DNA of 53,720 nucleotides from a virus. Location of the stretch: positions 1 to 53,720 of IMG/VR virus record IMGVR_UViG_3300035204_001410, one strand, 5' to 3'. A model generated the notes under the pieces. The model was not told the DNA's origin and did not search any database. It worked only from the letters and a program-made list of their open reading frames with translations. Both the position numbers and the translations under genes were made by a program. This document shows positions 1 through 9,861 of this stretch, piece by piece; position 1 is the stretch's first letter, and each line of letters starts with the position of its first letter.

Positions 1-185
1 GTTGTCGACGGGCCTATCGTTGTCGACGGGCCTATTGTTGTCGACGGGCCTATTGTTGTCGACGGGCCTATCGTTGTCGACGGGCCTATTGTTGTCGTCG
101 AAGGAGGCATTGTTGGTCCCGGAGGTTGGGTTGTTGTTGGGGCGACGGATGTTACTGGACCTACTGTTGTCGACGGGCCTATTGT
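1..185 (-). repeat. 18-bp tandem repeats (TTIGPS) in fibre gene
   Basis: An 18-bp unit (gttgtcgacgggcctatt and variants) repeats about five times from position 1 to 90 and recurs near 160-185. Read in the fibre frame it encodes the hexapeptide TTIGPS. The unit is a multiple of three, so copy-number changes would keep the frame. The array continues past the left edge. Confidence 0.85.
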
Positions 186-3100
186 TGTTGTTGATGGTGG
201 CGCTGTTGTTGGTGGCGCTGTTGTTTGACCGGTTATATCTTCGAGCTCGATCACTCTCCAACAATCATTCCAATCTATGGAAGTTACTCCATTGGAAGTT
301 GACCCCGACATATTCCCGCGACTTGAATCATCGACTATCGTCGCTTTTATAGTCTTACCGGTTAAATCTCCAAACTTATGTTTAGCAGCAAGACATAGTG
401 AAGAGCCGGATGTATAGTAATCTGTCCCTCCCCATACACTTGGACCGGATAGCTCCGTACAGGCATCGCAAGTGAAAGTATACGAACAACCCACTGCCTC
501 TGGGTCTGCGCACGGGTCTGCAATTGGATGACATCCTGCACCGGTATCACTGTCAGAACATACCCCGCAGCCAGTACCCGGTGGGCATTCATCTATAGTA
601 ATGCTACAATCTATGTCTCCTAAGTCTTTCGGAGCTCCTTGAGCGTCACACGCAACTGTTGGGCTTACTGTTGTCGTTGTTGTTCCCGGAGGTGAAGTTG
701 TTATTGTCGTTGTTGTTCCCGGAGGTGAAGTTGTTATTGTCGTTGTTGTTCCCGGAGGTGAAGTTGTTATTGTCGTTGTTGTTCCCGGAGGTGAAGTTGT
801 TATTGTCGCTGTTGTTGTTGTTGTTGCTGTTGATGTCGTTGTTGTAAGGGGGGGTAAGGTTGTTCCTCCACCACAATTACAGTCGTTAAATAACTTGTCG
901 ACACAGTCATCTGGGCAAGCCAGACTGAATGTTCTTGAAGGATCATAACTCGCCGGTAGCGAAGAATGATGCTCAAGAACTAGGCCGCAATTGGCGGTCC
1001 CGATGCCCGGAATCTCAATATATTTCCCAACCATATTCGCGGGAGGACAATTACCCGGTGGGGAATACCCGCAATCTGATTGTATTTTTACCCATATTGC
1101 TTCGGGTGCATTAGCATTGCATTCATCTGGATGCTCACCTCCCCCGCCTCCTTCGCCTCCTTCTCCTCCTTCTCCAGCATGATAAGAGAAAGTGCGATTA
1201 TTTGCGGGGCCGGGAGTTGATGTTGTTGGTCCTACTGTCGGATCGGCTGAGTTTGGATCGCCTGTCGTTATCGCTATATGTTCTGTTGTCGTTGTACTCG
1301 CTGACGTTCCGTCTTCGCATGGGCAAACTAAATACCAATTATCTTCACATTCCTGCACTACCTCGGAATATGGGTAATACGGTAACTCCTTGATCATAAG
1401 GCCACCTCCTTCTACGCACGAACAACAGTCATCAAAAACCTCTTTAATGGGCTGGATGTTGTGTTGGGCCCATCGCTCAGTCCGATCATATTCAATATTA
1501 GTCAAACATAGACCGTCGCTCATGCGCGCTAGGCAACTCGGCATTGTAAGATTACCGCTCTCAATATCGTCGACAGAAGCATTGAGTAAATTAGACATAT
1601 CGGCTACGTAGAAATCCTCCACAATCTCACCCTCATAATTGACATCCACTATTCCGTCACAACGTTTTCCTTTAAGTATCGCAACAGGACACTCGGGGCA
1701 ATCGCCGCCGGGATCATTACAAGGAGGTAAGGACAGTGGGTGATAATAAATGCATCCACTACCGGGACATTTTGATTGGTCTAATAATTCATTAGCTTTA
1801 GTAAGTCTTATAGCCGGGCGATACCTTACTCCGGCATCGGCAACATCTTTCTTGCATTGAGTCTCCGCTTTTTTAAGCGGACCACCTGAAGCGTTCGTCG
1901 CTTGAACCCATGCACCTGCCGCACCTGCCGAACCTCCGCCAGCTGCAAATGGATTTTCGCCCGGTATCCAATAATACGTCTGGTTATTCCAAGTCGTTTC
2001 ACATTCTATGCATCGTTTTTCATTGCCTGTTACAATCCCAGTAGGCGTGGCATCACTACAGTTATAAATTGGTTTATGCTTGGGTACTGAATCTGGAGGA
2101 CTCCCCCAGTTATTGACGCCAAGCCAGTTCCCGTTTCTGTCCCTGTATCTTGTAGAAACTCCAACTGGTGGATCTATTCCAATGTCTATATAACCGCTGC
2201 TCAATCCGGTCCCCATTGTGTGTGTTATACTTTTTACTGTATGCGTATATTTACCGCCGCTTTCCGGTACCCCCGTTCCACAAACGCCTCGATTTATTCC
2301 GTATTCATCAATACAGTAACCACCTTGACAAGTCCCAAGTAAACAATTTCTCCTTCCCACAATTTTCGAAATAAGAGAGTAGTGTATACAGTCACCCACT
2401 TTTAAGAGCGATAATCCATCATTTGCCCCGGGCTTATTTTTCTTAGTTGCGTCATCACAAGAAGCAATACCCGGCCCGCAATCGCGTCCTCCACCTAGAG
2501 CTGAAGTCATGTATACTCGTAAATAATCCTGTCCACCCATGTTTTCCCACGTTGTGCTGGCCCAATTCTGATCTCCATTTTCGCACTGACATTGCGTTGG
2601 TAATCCGCCGAATCCTCCACCGCTACTGGGGGGGGCGCCATGAGTACTCCAGAAAGCTGATGTACATCTTGATAATATTTTTGGAAATGGTCCAGCTGCA
2701 CCCGGGAGGCCTTGCTTGTAAATTGGTAAATTGCATTGATTATCAAAATATTCTTTTGTGGTATTTCTTCCTTTACCATTTTCAGATTTAAAAGGATCAG
2801 TAGTGTCATTTCCTAGCGAGTCTCCAAAGGGTCCTAACTCTAAACTTTCTTGTCCTTCCGGAGCAAAGCCTTTATGCCAATATTTTTTATGTTTATTAGG
2901 ATGACTAGCATCATGAGCCGGGAGAAGGCCTAATTCCCATCTGGGATCAACACTTCCTGAGCTATTAGAAAATTCTACATATACCTGTGGCATAGTTGAA
3001 TCTCCAGAGCTACCAACTAAACCAATCAACTCTCCTTTTGAAACTTTTCCGAGGCAATTACCATTTGCTGAACGTTTCTTAAGGTGATCTGGTATACTAT

Positions 3101-6100
3101 TCTGACGAAGGTGCGAATATAAAGCGTATTTAACTTTTAAATCAGTAGAATAATGTTTTACGACTATATAGTTTGAGAATCCACTGCATCTATTTTGCGT
3201 ACCACCTACGGTATTTTTTCCATGTATAATATGATCTGGGAATCTTGAGTCACACTGATCTGGTTCAAGATCATGGAACCTCACGATTTCACCGTCTGCC
3301 GCAGAAACTACTTGATAAGGCTCGTTTTCGCTTGCTTCGATATCTTCTTGGGTAACTCTGCTCCAGCTGTCATTCGAACAAACATCGCTTTGGATAGCGT
3401 TCTCTGGAGGCGTATCCGGATCCCCCCCAATCGGATTAACCCAAGAATCGCATCGACAAACATCTATTGAATAATACCATTCGTTTGAGTCTTTAAATTC
3501 ACTCAGTCCCAACTCGTACGCTGAATGCGTATTGCCGATCGCCCCGTGGCTGCTACCTATGTCTGACTGAGGAATATAATAATTCACTCCGGGCTTGTTT
3601 TCACAACGCTCTGGGTTTGTTTCACAATCCCAAGTTTCTTCGGTCACAACGCCAAGCCACTGAGATGTAGGCACTTGATAATCTATGCCAGACCTAGGCC
3701 ACTTATCTTTATCCCAATCTGAAGAAAAATAAAAGTTCGCAGCGCCATCTAAGGCATCATGAAAACGTGAATAAGGTTTGCTATCTGAATCAGTACCTAA
3801 AGTTACTGCGTTCTCTGAGCAACTGGGATCAAGTGATTCATGACAATTTGTTTCGCAATCGAGGCATCTAGTACACTCTGTTTTGTCAGAATTAAATATA
3901 TACAGCCATGGGAATCGATCGCAATGACGTTTCTTATTAACTTTGAGGGCATTTGGCTTCCATCGGAAAACTGTCGGCTTGTCTCCCGCCATTTCTTCCT
4001 CACTGATTCCATCTGAAGTCGGATTTACGCTTATTCCATTATAAGTGCTTCCATCATCGTTTAAATAACTATCTGATGGGTTACCGTACCAATTTGGATA
4101 AGGCATTTGCATTTTTGCTTTTGGTCCAGCATCATTATCGGTTTTGGGATCTTTTATAAACCAACCCAATTTTTGTTCTCCTGACTGCGCTTCAGTTTCT
4201 TCAGAAAAATCATCGATTTCGTCACAACAATTACCTGTTTCTAATATACATGTCCGCATATCTTCAGTTATTGTAAGTTTTCCTTCGTGATCTCTGTCTG
4301 GCGTAATTAAGTCTTGACATGCATGATCAACGTGTTTTAGCTCATTTATCGGAACTCCATTATCCCCAACTTTTTCAACACGACAATCGTTAAGGAAGAG
4401 CATGTAATGATTTGCTAATCCCCATCCGCCATACACCTCACCAAGCTCTGATGAAATGTTTAAATTTTTCAAAAGACTCATGCATGATTGTCCGTATAAT
4501 CCGGTGAAGACATGTGGTTCATATTTATCTGCACCTTTACCAGTAGCATTGTCATAACTTTTCCAAACTGTCGAGCTCCTTTCGTCCTCATTACTTACTG
4601 TTGAAATATCTACAGTGAGTATTACTGCGTCTTCTCCCGTGGGTTTTTTGATTAACGTATTTACTCCTCCGCCACCACAACAGGCGCATTTTGTCCACCC
4701 ATTTAACGACACAATGCCGGGATCACCATACGCAAGACCGTGATCTGGAGATGTTCCTTTATAAGTATTGTTTACTTTATCTTCATCGGTTACGACGTAA
4801 CATCTTTTCGGATAGTCGGGTCCGGCTCCACCCCAGTCTGCCCCGGGAGGTCCGGGATTAGTCCATACCACATCTCCCAAGTTATAAGTTTTACTGTTCG
4901 ACCATTTCGAACTAGCTTCGCAACAGCTTCCGGAGATTTCTCCAAATTGCCCACATTTTCCTTTGTTTAATGGTAAGCTGCTGTGAGATTGGTCGGCCCA
5001 TATTGCAAATTTTTTATTTGGATGATTTTTTATTTCTTCTTCTATGGAGTTAGCAAAATATTCGTTAGAATGCATCCCATTTTGATCTGCACACCACATT
5101 TCGTGGCCTGCAGCTCTTTCGTTCATATCTGGACGGGCGAAGCGTTGGGGGCAATCAATGGAAACCACTTTGATTCCTGCAACAAGACATGTCTCTATGA
5201 CTTTCATTATTGCAACAGGATAAAGTGGCCCTAAGTCATTCCACTCTTCTTCGTTTGACCAGTGAGGATCAATCCGACTGAAATCGATATTTGATTTAAT
5301 CTCTTTATATAAGTCGCACCAGACTTTCTCACCCCATCTGTAATCAGAGCTTTCGGTGTAAGCACGAAGCGCTTTAGAGTCTTTGGGTAAAAAGCCTAAA
5401 AATAAAATACCATTAGATATAATTTCTGGTAAAATCTTTTCTAACAAATTAGCCACAGAAAAAATGTGTACAGGTGGGCGAATACTATCCGCTGACCTAA
5501 CAAAGCTATCACCAATAAAAATTCCATCACCTATTTCAATTTCATTTTTAAATTTATTTATAATAGAGAGATGAGTTTCTCCTTGATTATGTAGATAGTT
5601 ACAAGGTACTTTTTGCCAAATTATGTCTTCGGGGCTATTTTTTTCAAAGCTTCCGTTCGGAGGTGTCCTTAGATTTTTTTTCCATTTTGTATCTGATGCT
5701 CCGGGATGCTTAAGAGTTTCAGCTCCCTTGTCGGTAAGCATGTAACAAGCTCCTTCAAAAGAAACAATTGCGTTAGTATTCCAATTAAATTTTTTATTTT
5801 TGTTATCCCAATGAGCTGCTCTAGTATCTATAAAATCTTGAATAAGGTGAAGATTTCCATCATTGCTCCACAGGTCTGGACTGAGATCTAAATTGTTTTG
5901 CCATTCTTGAACAGGGGACCCACCAGACAAAACTTGTACTAATGTGTTTGCGTCATGATCGTATCTTAATGCGCTGTTTAATGAAACGCTGCCTTTAATT
6001 TCGGTATTTTTTTCTGAAAATAATAGTTTATCACCAGAAATGTCTTCCCCATTTTTTTCTATTGTTTGAATAACTTTAAGTTCTTGATTTGGCCCCTTAG

Positions 6101-8939
6101 GATCTATAATGATAACGTCTTCCTCCTTTAAGTTAGTAACGTTTTTCAATAATAAAACCTTATTTCCCGAAGTGATTGGGTTGGATAATGAACTGCGGAA
6201 ACAGGATTTTCCTAACTTATTACCTGTGTCAGAAGTGGGAGTAGTTTCTGTGGAAACAGACGTAGCTTTGTCATCTATATTTTCTCCCCATATTAATTCA
6301 TGACAAGCACTACAACCCCTTACCCCGACGTACCCTCTAAGACCTTGATATCCTAAACCCGCACCTTGATATCCTTGAACTCCTATACCACCTTGATACC
6401 CTTGATAACCTTGATAACCTTGATAACCTTTTCCTCCGTCTACACCTATAACACCATCTTCACCAGCTGCGCCAGCTGCGCCTTGATACCCTTGAACTCC
6501 TAGGCCACCCAAACCACCTTGATAGCCTTGATAACCTAACCCCTGATACCCTCGAATTCCTTGGTATCCTTGATATCCTTGATATCCTCTAAAGCCCAAA
6601 CTTCCTTGATAACCTTGATATCCTTTAGAACCCAAATCTCCTTGATATCCTTGATATCCTCTAAAGCCCAAACTTCCTTGATAACCTTGATATCCTTTAG
6701 AACCCAAATCTCCTTGATGGCCTTGATGACCTTGGAAACCCGGGTAACCTCTATCGCCTTGATAACCTTGATACCCTAAATCTCCTTGAGCTCCTTGAAA
6801 ACCCGGATAACCCCTGTCGCCTTGATAACCTTGAATACCTTGATAACCCTGATATCCTTGATAACCAAAAGCGCCCCAAGAGCCAGCTAAGCCTTGCGCG
6901 CCTATTTGTCCTTGATATCCTTGATAACCTTTTTCTCCGTCTATACCTATAGTTCCTTGTAGTCCTTGATAACCTTGAGCACCCGCATCACCTTGATCAC
7001 CTTTCTGTCCAATACTGATCAAATGACCTTCAAAGACTGAGTTAGTAGCTATCCACCCGCTATTACCCGTTTCATTATCTAATTGAAACCAAACTGAAAA
7101 ATCGTCATCACTACCATTGGCGTCTGCTATACCTTCTACTTCTACCGGCATTGGAGAAGTATTCGCTCCACCTTCAAATGTCTTTTCAGCAACGATTGTG
7201 CCTGACCCGTTGACGTCAGGATTTTTGACAATTTTCACTGTCATTCTTCGTTCGATGCCGTTGCTATTATCCCAGATTACGTTTAAGCCAACTATCAATG
7301 CGTGAAAATGATATTTACCAGCAGTACTTGGAGTAAACGTATTAGAAGAGTAGTCTCCTGATGTTGTGTCAAAAACTACGTCATCAAATTCTGCTTTAAC
7401 TAAGCTAGTTTTCCATGCGTAATTAGGAGATGAAGCAGATGATGGGTTAGCTTTAAACGCTGCTGTAGGTCCACCTTCCCCTTGTTGACCTTGGTAACCT
7501 TGATAACCCTTTTCGCCACTAATGCCTACGTCTCCTTGAAATCCTTGGTGACCCTCTCCTTGAAAACCTTGATACCCTTGATAACCCTTTTCACCATCAG
7601 CACCTATGTCTCCTTGAAATCCTTGATGACCTACTAACCCTTGATAACCTTGATGCCCTTGATGACCTTGAACCCCTTGAAAACCTTGATACCCCTGATA
7701 ACCCTTTTCGCCACCAGCGCCTATGTCTCCTTGAAATCCTTGATGACCTTCTCCTTGATGACCTTGAGGGCCTACATCTCCTTGGGAACCCGTTTGACCT
7801 TGATAACCTTGATAACCTAAAGCACCCCAAGAGCCAGCTAATCCTTGATGACCTTGATACCCTTGATGACCTGCTCCTTGATATCCTTGATAACCTTTTT
7901 CTCCGTCTACACCTATGATGCCATCTGCACCAGCTAAACCTTGGGGACCTATTTGTCCTTGATAACCTTGATACCCTAAACCTTGATATCCTCGAATACC
8001 TTGGGGACCTATTTGTCCTTGATAACCTTGATATCCTAATCCCTGAGAACCTTGGTCACCTGTTTTTGAAAATTGAAAAACTAATAAATCGTTTACTACG
8101 AAAGGATCATAAATAGTGCTTCCTTGTCCGGGGGGAGGATCAGATTTTTCTACGAATTCGACAGCTATAGAATCAAATGTACCACCACCGCCAATCCCGG
8201 CCTCATCTACTAAAGGACCTACAATGCTATATATGACATATTCAGATTCATCAAATTTTTTCTTTAAAGTTATATAGCCATAATTACCTGTAGGATTATT
8301 AGTGTTATCAAGAGTCGATTTCCATCCTGTTATGTCATTTCCAAAATAATCTTTGTCGTCAATATATATTTTTGTTGTATCGTCTGGCATTAGCGCATTA
8401 AACCAAAGACCACCATCACCTATCTCCTCAACGTTGTTAATGCCGTCTTGAAATTCAAATTGTATTCCTGCGGTACCTACTGTTCCTTGATACCCTTGAG
8501 CCCCCATTCCTTGATACCCTTGATATCCTCGGTCTACTGCTGCGCCAGTTAATCCTTGATACCCTTGCGGTCCTTCTATTCCTTGGAATCCTTGATGCCC
8601 CGCACCTTCTGCTCCTTGATGTCCTTGATAACCTATACCAGCCCACGCGCCATCTAATCCTTGATATCCTCTAGAACCTTGAACACCTATTCCACCATCT
8701 ACGCCATCAGCACCTTGATGACCTTGATACCCTTGATATCCTATGCCAACCCATGCGCCATCTAATCCTTGATATCCTTGGTATCCTTCTCCGTCGGATC
8801 CTTGAAAACCTTGGAAGCCGTGATCACCTTTTTGCCCTTGATGACCCTGATAGCCTTGAGAACCTTGAGCGCCACTACCCCCACTGCCACCGGATCCTCC
8901 GATAACACCGCCGCCTCCGCCTGTTACAATAACACCCAT
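1..8939 (-). CDS. Giant collagen-like tail fibre / adhesin (3' end outside window)
   Basis: An uninterrupted frame runs from the ATG at 8939 to the window edge: at least 2,979 codons with no stop in the stretches I translated. The N-terminus is glycine-rich (residues 1-25). Collagen-like Gly-X-Y blocks dominated by GYQ, GHQ and GFQ occupy about residues 25-157, 297-484 and 644-872. The first insert (160-295) resembles acidic inserts seen in phage fibres (IYIDD, WKSTLD). The second (487-642) is C1q-like: AAFKANP, FDDVVFD and FTPSTAGKYHFHA follow the family pattern. Residues 875 onward are cysteine-rich, with a GETH motif at 1120-1123, a GEGGEGG linker near 2590, and Thr-rich repeats (SPPGTTTTITT, TTIGPS) toward the C-terminus. 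The gene starts 9 nt after a baseplate-type gene. By analogy the protein is a receptor-binding fibre; the individual C-terminal functions are unknown. Confidence 0.9.
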   Translation of the reverse strand, partial: MGVIVTGGGGGVIGGSGGSGGSGAQGSQGYQGHQGQKGDHGFQGFQGSDGEGYQGYQGLDGAWVGIGYQGYQGHQGADGVDGGIGVQGSRGYQGLDGAWAGIGYQGHQGAEGAGHQGFQGIEGPQGYQGLTGAAVDRGYQGYQGMGAQGYQGTVGTAGIQFEFQDGINNVEEIGDGGLWFNALMPDDTTKIYIDDKDYFGNDITGWKSTLDNTNNPTGNYGYITLKKKFDESEYVIYSIVGPLVDEAGIGGGGTFDSIAVEFVEKSDPPPGQGSTIYDPFVVNDLLVFQFSKTGDQGSQGLGYQGYQGQIGPQGIRGYQGLGYQGYQGQIGPQGLAGADGIIGVDGEKGYQGYQGAGHQGYQGHQGLAGSWGALGYQGYQGQTGSQGDVGPQGHQGEGHQGFQGDIGAGGEKGYQGYQGFQGVQGHQGHQGYQGLVGHQGFQGDIGADGEKGYQGYQGFQGEGHQGFQGDVGISGEKGYQGYQGQQGEGGPTAAFKANPSSASSPNYAWKTSLVKAEFDDVVFDTTSGDYSSNTFTPSTAGKYHFHALIVGLNVIWDNSNGIERRMTVKIVKNPDVNGSGTIVAEKTFEGGANTSPMPVEVEGIADANGSDDDFSVWFQLDNETGNSGWIATNSVFEGHLISIGQKGDQGDAGAQGYQGLQGTIGIDGEKGYQGYQGQIGAQGLAGSWGAFGYQGYQGYQGIQGYQGDRGYPGFQGAQGDLGYQGYQGDRGYPGFQGHQGHQGDLGSKGYQGYQGSLGFRGYQGYQGDLGSKGYQGYQGSLGFRGYQGYQGYQGIRGYQGLGYQGYQGGLGGLGVQGYQGAAGAAGEDGVIGVDGGKGYQGYQGYQGYQGGIGVQGYQGAGLGYQGLRGYVGVRGCSACHELIWGENIDDKATSVSTETTPTSDTGNKLGKSCFRSSLSNPITSGNKVLLLKNVTNLKEEDVIIIDPKGPNQELKVIQTIEKNGEDISGDKLLFSEKNTEIKGSVSLNSALRYDHDANTLVQVLSGGSPVQEWQNNLDLSPDLWSNDGNLHLIQDFIDTRAAHWDNKNKKFNWNTNAIVSFEGACYMLTDKGAETLKHPGASDTKWKKNLRTPPNGSFEKNSPEDIIWQKVPCNYLHNQGETHLSIINKFKNEIEIGDGIFIGDSFVRSADSIRPPVHIFSVANLLEKILPEIISNGILFLGFLPKDSKALRAYTESSDYRWGEKVWCDLYKEIKSNIDFSRIDPHWSNEEEWNDLGPLYPVAIMKVIETCLVAGIKVVSIDCPQRFARPDMNERAAGHEMWCADQNGMHSNEYFANSIEEEIKNHPNKKFAIWADQSHSSLPLNKGKCGQFGEISGSCCEASSKWSNSKTYNLGDVVWTNPGPPGADWGGAGPDYPKRCYVVTDEDKVNNTYKGTSPDHGLAYGDPGIVSLNGWTKCACCGGGGVNTLIKKPTGEDAVILTVDISTVSNEDERSSTVWKSYDNATGKGADKYEPHVFTGLYGQSCMSLLKNLNISSELGEVYGGWGLANHYMLFLNDCRVEKVGDNGVPINELKHVDHACQDLITPDRDHEGKLTITEDMRTCILETGNCCDEIDDFSEETEAQSGEQKLGWFIKDPKTDNDAGPKAKMQMPYPNWYGNPSDSYLNDDGSTYNGISVNPTSDGISEEEMAGDKPTVFRWKPNALKVNKKRHCDRFPWLYIFNSDKTECTRCLDCETNCHESLDPSCSENAVTLGTDSDSKPYSRFHDALDGAANFYFSSDWDKDKWPRSGIDYQVPTSQWLGVVTEETWDCETNPERCENKPGVNYYIPQSDIGSSHGAIGNTHSAYELGLSEFKDSNEWYYSIDVCRCDSWVNPIGGDPDTPPENAIQSDVCSNDSWSRVTQEDIEASENEPYQVVSAADGEIVRFHDLEPDQCDSRFPDHIIHGKNTVGGTQNRCSGFSNYIVVKHYSTDLKVKYALYSHLRQNSIPDHLKKRSANGNCLGKVSKGELIGLVGSSGDSTMPQVYVEFSNSSGSVDPRWELGLLPAHDASHPNKHKKYWHKGFAPEGQESLELGPFGDSLGNDTTDPFKSENGKGRNTTKEYFDNQCNLPIYKQGLPGAAGPFPKILSRCTSAFWSTHGAPPSSGGGFGGLPTQCQCENGDQNWASTTWENMGGQDYLRVYMTSALGGGRDCGPGIASCDDATKKNKPGANDGLSLLKVGDCIHYSLISKIVGRRNCLLGTCQGGYCIDEYGINRGVCGTGVPESGGKYTHTVKSITHTMGTGLSSGYIDIGIDPPVGVSTRYRDRNGNWLGVNNWGSPPDSVPKHKPIYNCSDATPTGIVTGNEKRCIECETTWNNQTYYWIPGENPFAAGGGSAGAAGAWVQATNASGGPLKKAETQCKKDVADAGVRYRPAIRLTKANELLDQSKCPGSGCIYYHPLSLPPCNDPGGDCPECPVAILKGKRCDGIVDVNYEGEIVEDFYVADMSNLLNASVDDIESGNLTMPSCLARMSDGLCLTNIEYDRTERWAQHNIQPIKEVFDDCCSCVEGGGLMIKELPYYPYSEVVQECEDNWYLVCPCEDGTSASTTTTEHIAITTGDPNSADPTVGPTTSTPGPANNRTFSYHAGEGGEGGEGGGGGEHPDECNANAPEAIWVKIQSDCGYSPPGNCPPANMVGKYIEIPGIGTANCGLVLEHHSSLPASYDPSRTFSLACPDDCVDKLFNDCNCGGGTTLPPLTTTTSTATTTTTATITTSPPGTTTTITTSPPGTTTTITTSPPGTTTTITTSPPGTTTTTVSPTVACDAQGAPKDLGDIDCSITIDECPPGTGCGVCSDSDTGAGCHPIADPCADPEAVGCSYTFTCDACTELSGPSVWGGTDYYTSGSSLCLAAKHKFGDLTGKTIKATIVDDSSRGNMSGSTSNGVTSIDWNDCWRVIELEDITGQTTAPPTTAPPSTTTIGPSTTVGPVTSVAPTTTQPPGPTMPPSTTTIGPSTTIGPSTTIGPSTTIGPSTTIGPST
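670..810 (-). repeat. 33-bp tandem repeats (SPPGTTTTITT) in fibre gene
   Basis: Four near-perfect 33-bp units, each containing cgttgttgttcccggagg, encode SPPGTTTTITT in the fibre frame. The result is a Thr/Pro-rich, mucin-like linker between cysteine-rich segments. The period is a multiple of three. Confidence 0.9.
6580..6724 (-). repeat. 72-bp tandem duplication in collagen block 3
   Basis: A 72-bp segment containing ctctaaagcccaaac and tttagaacccaaatctcc occurs twice with an exact 72-bp offset. It encodes GDLGSKGYQGYQ plus GSLGFRGYQGYQ twice and looks like a recent in-frame duplication inside the collagen region. Confidence 0.85.
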
Positions 8940-8948
8940 TTCTTAGAA

Positions 8949-9293
8949 TTAAGTAGTGACCTCTGGATTAATTATGAACTTACCCATTAAAATTTTCTCT
9001 ACTTGTTCTGCGTCAGTTAATGAATATTTTTCAATATCATAAACCGCTTCCGTTACAGGTAAGTCTTCTGAAAAACTTGGAAGTATGATAATTTTAACAA
9101 TCCCCCCTGTTGCGTTAATAATTTGGGGAGCGAAAGTAATTAACGTAGTCTCGTCTGAATATCTGTTTTTAACAGCTCCCCTAATTCCATAGCCAGTAAG
9201 GTCTTGCGGATTGTTAAAATCATCCGTAAGTGCTATTTGAATTTCGAAAAGGGATCCTTTTGTAAGTGGCAGATCAACGACTACAGCGCTCAT
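8949..9293 (-). CDS. Baseplate/tail protein, BppU-N-like
   Basis: This 114-aa protein begins with VVDLPLTKGS and has a DLTGYGIRG segment and a C-terminal kilMGKFIINPEVT-type ending. That pattern is typical of small beta-sandwich proteins related to the N-terminal domain of upper baseplate proteins. It lies directly upstream of the giant fibre gene with a 9-nt gap, so it probably helps dock the fibre or forms part of the baseplate. The family assignment rests on pattern memory and is moderate. No transmembrane segment or signal peptide is visible. Confidence 0.6.
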   Translation of the reverse strand: MSAVVVDLPLTKGSLFEIQIALTDDFNNPQDLTGYGIRGAVKNRYSDETTLITFAPQIINATGGIVKIIILPSFSEDLPVTEAVYDIEKYSLTDAEQVEKILMGKFIINPEVTT

Positions 9294-9354
9294 ACCACTT
9301 ATTACAGTTAATTAATAAAAATTAACTACAAAAAATGTTTTTTTATGAAATAAT

Positions 9355-9759
9355 TTATCTGCCCTCAGATAGTATTCTGGTGGCACTTTTTGAGATGTTT
9401 GGAGGAGGCTTAATTGAAGAAGCCGGCTTTTGAAATCCAGAGACATACTTCTTATATTCAGACATTAATACTTTAATTAATCTTGTCCTGTCTTGGATTG
9501 GAATTAGTCCGTGCATATGGGCATGAGCTTGCAAATCAGTTGTGTTCATTTCGCTGATTTTAGTTAAATATTGCTCTTCATTGATGTTTCCGTATTTAGT
9601 ATTTGCGGATTCACCCCATACTTGGTCTAGTGTTGAGGGTTGAAAATTCTCTTCTTTCGCGTGCGTTTGGGTCATTTCTTTAGTTTTCTTCTTGGAAGCT
9701 TTAGCCTTTTTCGCTGTTTTCTTAGCTGTTTTCTTGCTGGATGTCTTTTTCTTAGGCAT
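9355..9759 (-). CDS. Lys-rich (histone-like) protein with SAP/Rho-N-like C-terminus
   Basis: A 134-aa product. The start is placed at 9759 because the frame upstream runs through the capsid gene's terminator. Residues 1-32 are almost entirely Lys, Ala, Ser and Thr (PKKKTSSKKTAKKTAKK), like histone H1 tails. The C-terminal half contains an LQAHAHMHGL...RLIKVLMSEYKKY segment with the spacing of a SAP or Rho-N helix-turn-helix. Together these suggest a nucleic-acid-binding protein, possibly packaged in the head, as its position next to the capsid gene suggests. Function is inferred only. Confidence 0.7.
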   Translation of the reverse strand: MPKKKTSSKKTAKKTAKKAKASKKKTKEMTQTHAKEENFQPSTLDQVWGESANTKYGNINEEQYLTKISEMNTTDLQAHAHMHGLIPIQDRTRLIKVLMSEYKKYVSGFQKPASSIKPPPNISKSATRILSEGR

Positions 9760-9802
9760 GTCGTATTCTAAATCTAATCTACCAAAATAACAAGAAAAAT
9801 AA

Positions 9803-9835
9803 ATAAAAAAAAACCCGCTGGGCGAACCCAGCGGG
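9803..9835 (-). terminator. Rho-independent terminator after major capsid gene
   Basis: A perfect stem, cccgctggg/cccagcggg (9814-9835, loop cgaa), is followed on the minus strand by an uninterrupted T-tract. It sits 26 nt after the capsid stop codon and probably gives the capsid gene its own mRNA 3' end. Confidence 0.93.
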
Positions 9836-9861
9836 GTGAATTTCATAAACTACAGTAATCT

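Noticed and set aside
659-847. Plus-strand Leu-rich frames in the Thr repeats (e.g. 2..352, 659..847)
   Set aside because: They are complements of the fibre's Thr/Pro repeats and have no ribosome site or start context.
6300-8900. CRISPR-like repetition of ccttgatatcc
   Set aside because: Repeats are short, directly abutting and encode Gly-X-Y collagen; there are no unique spacers.
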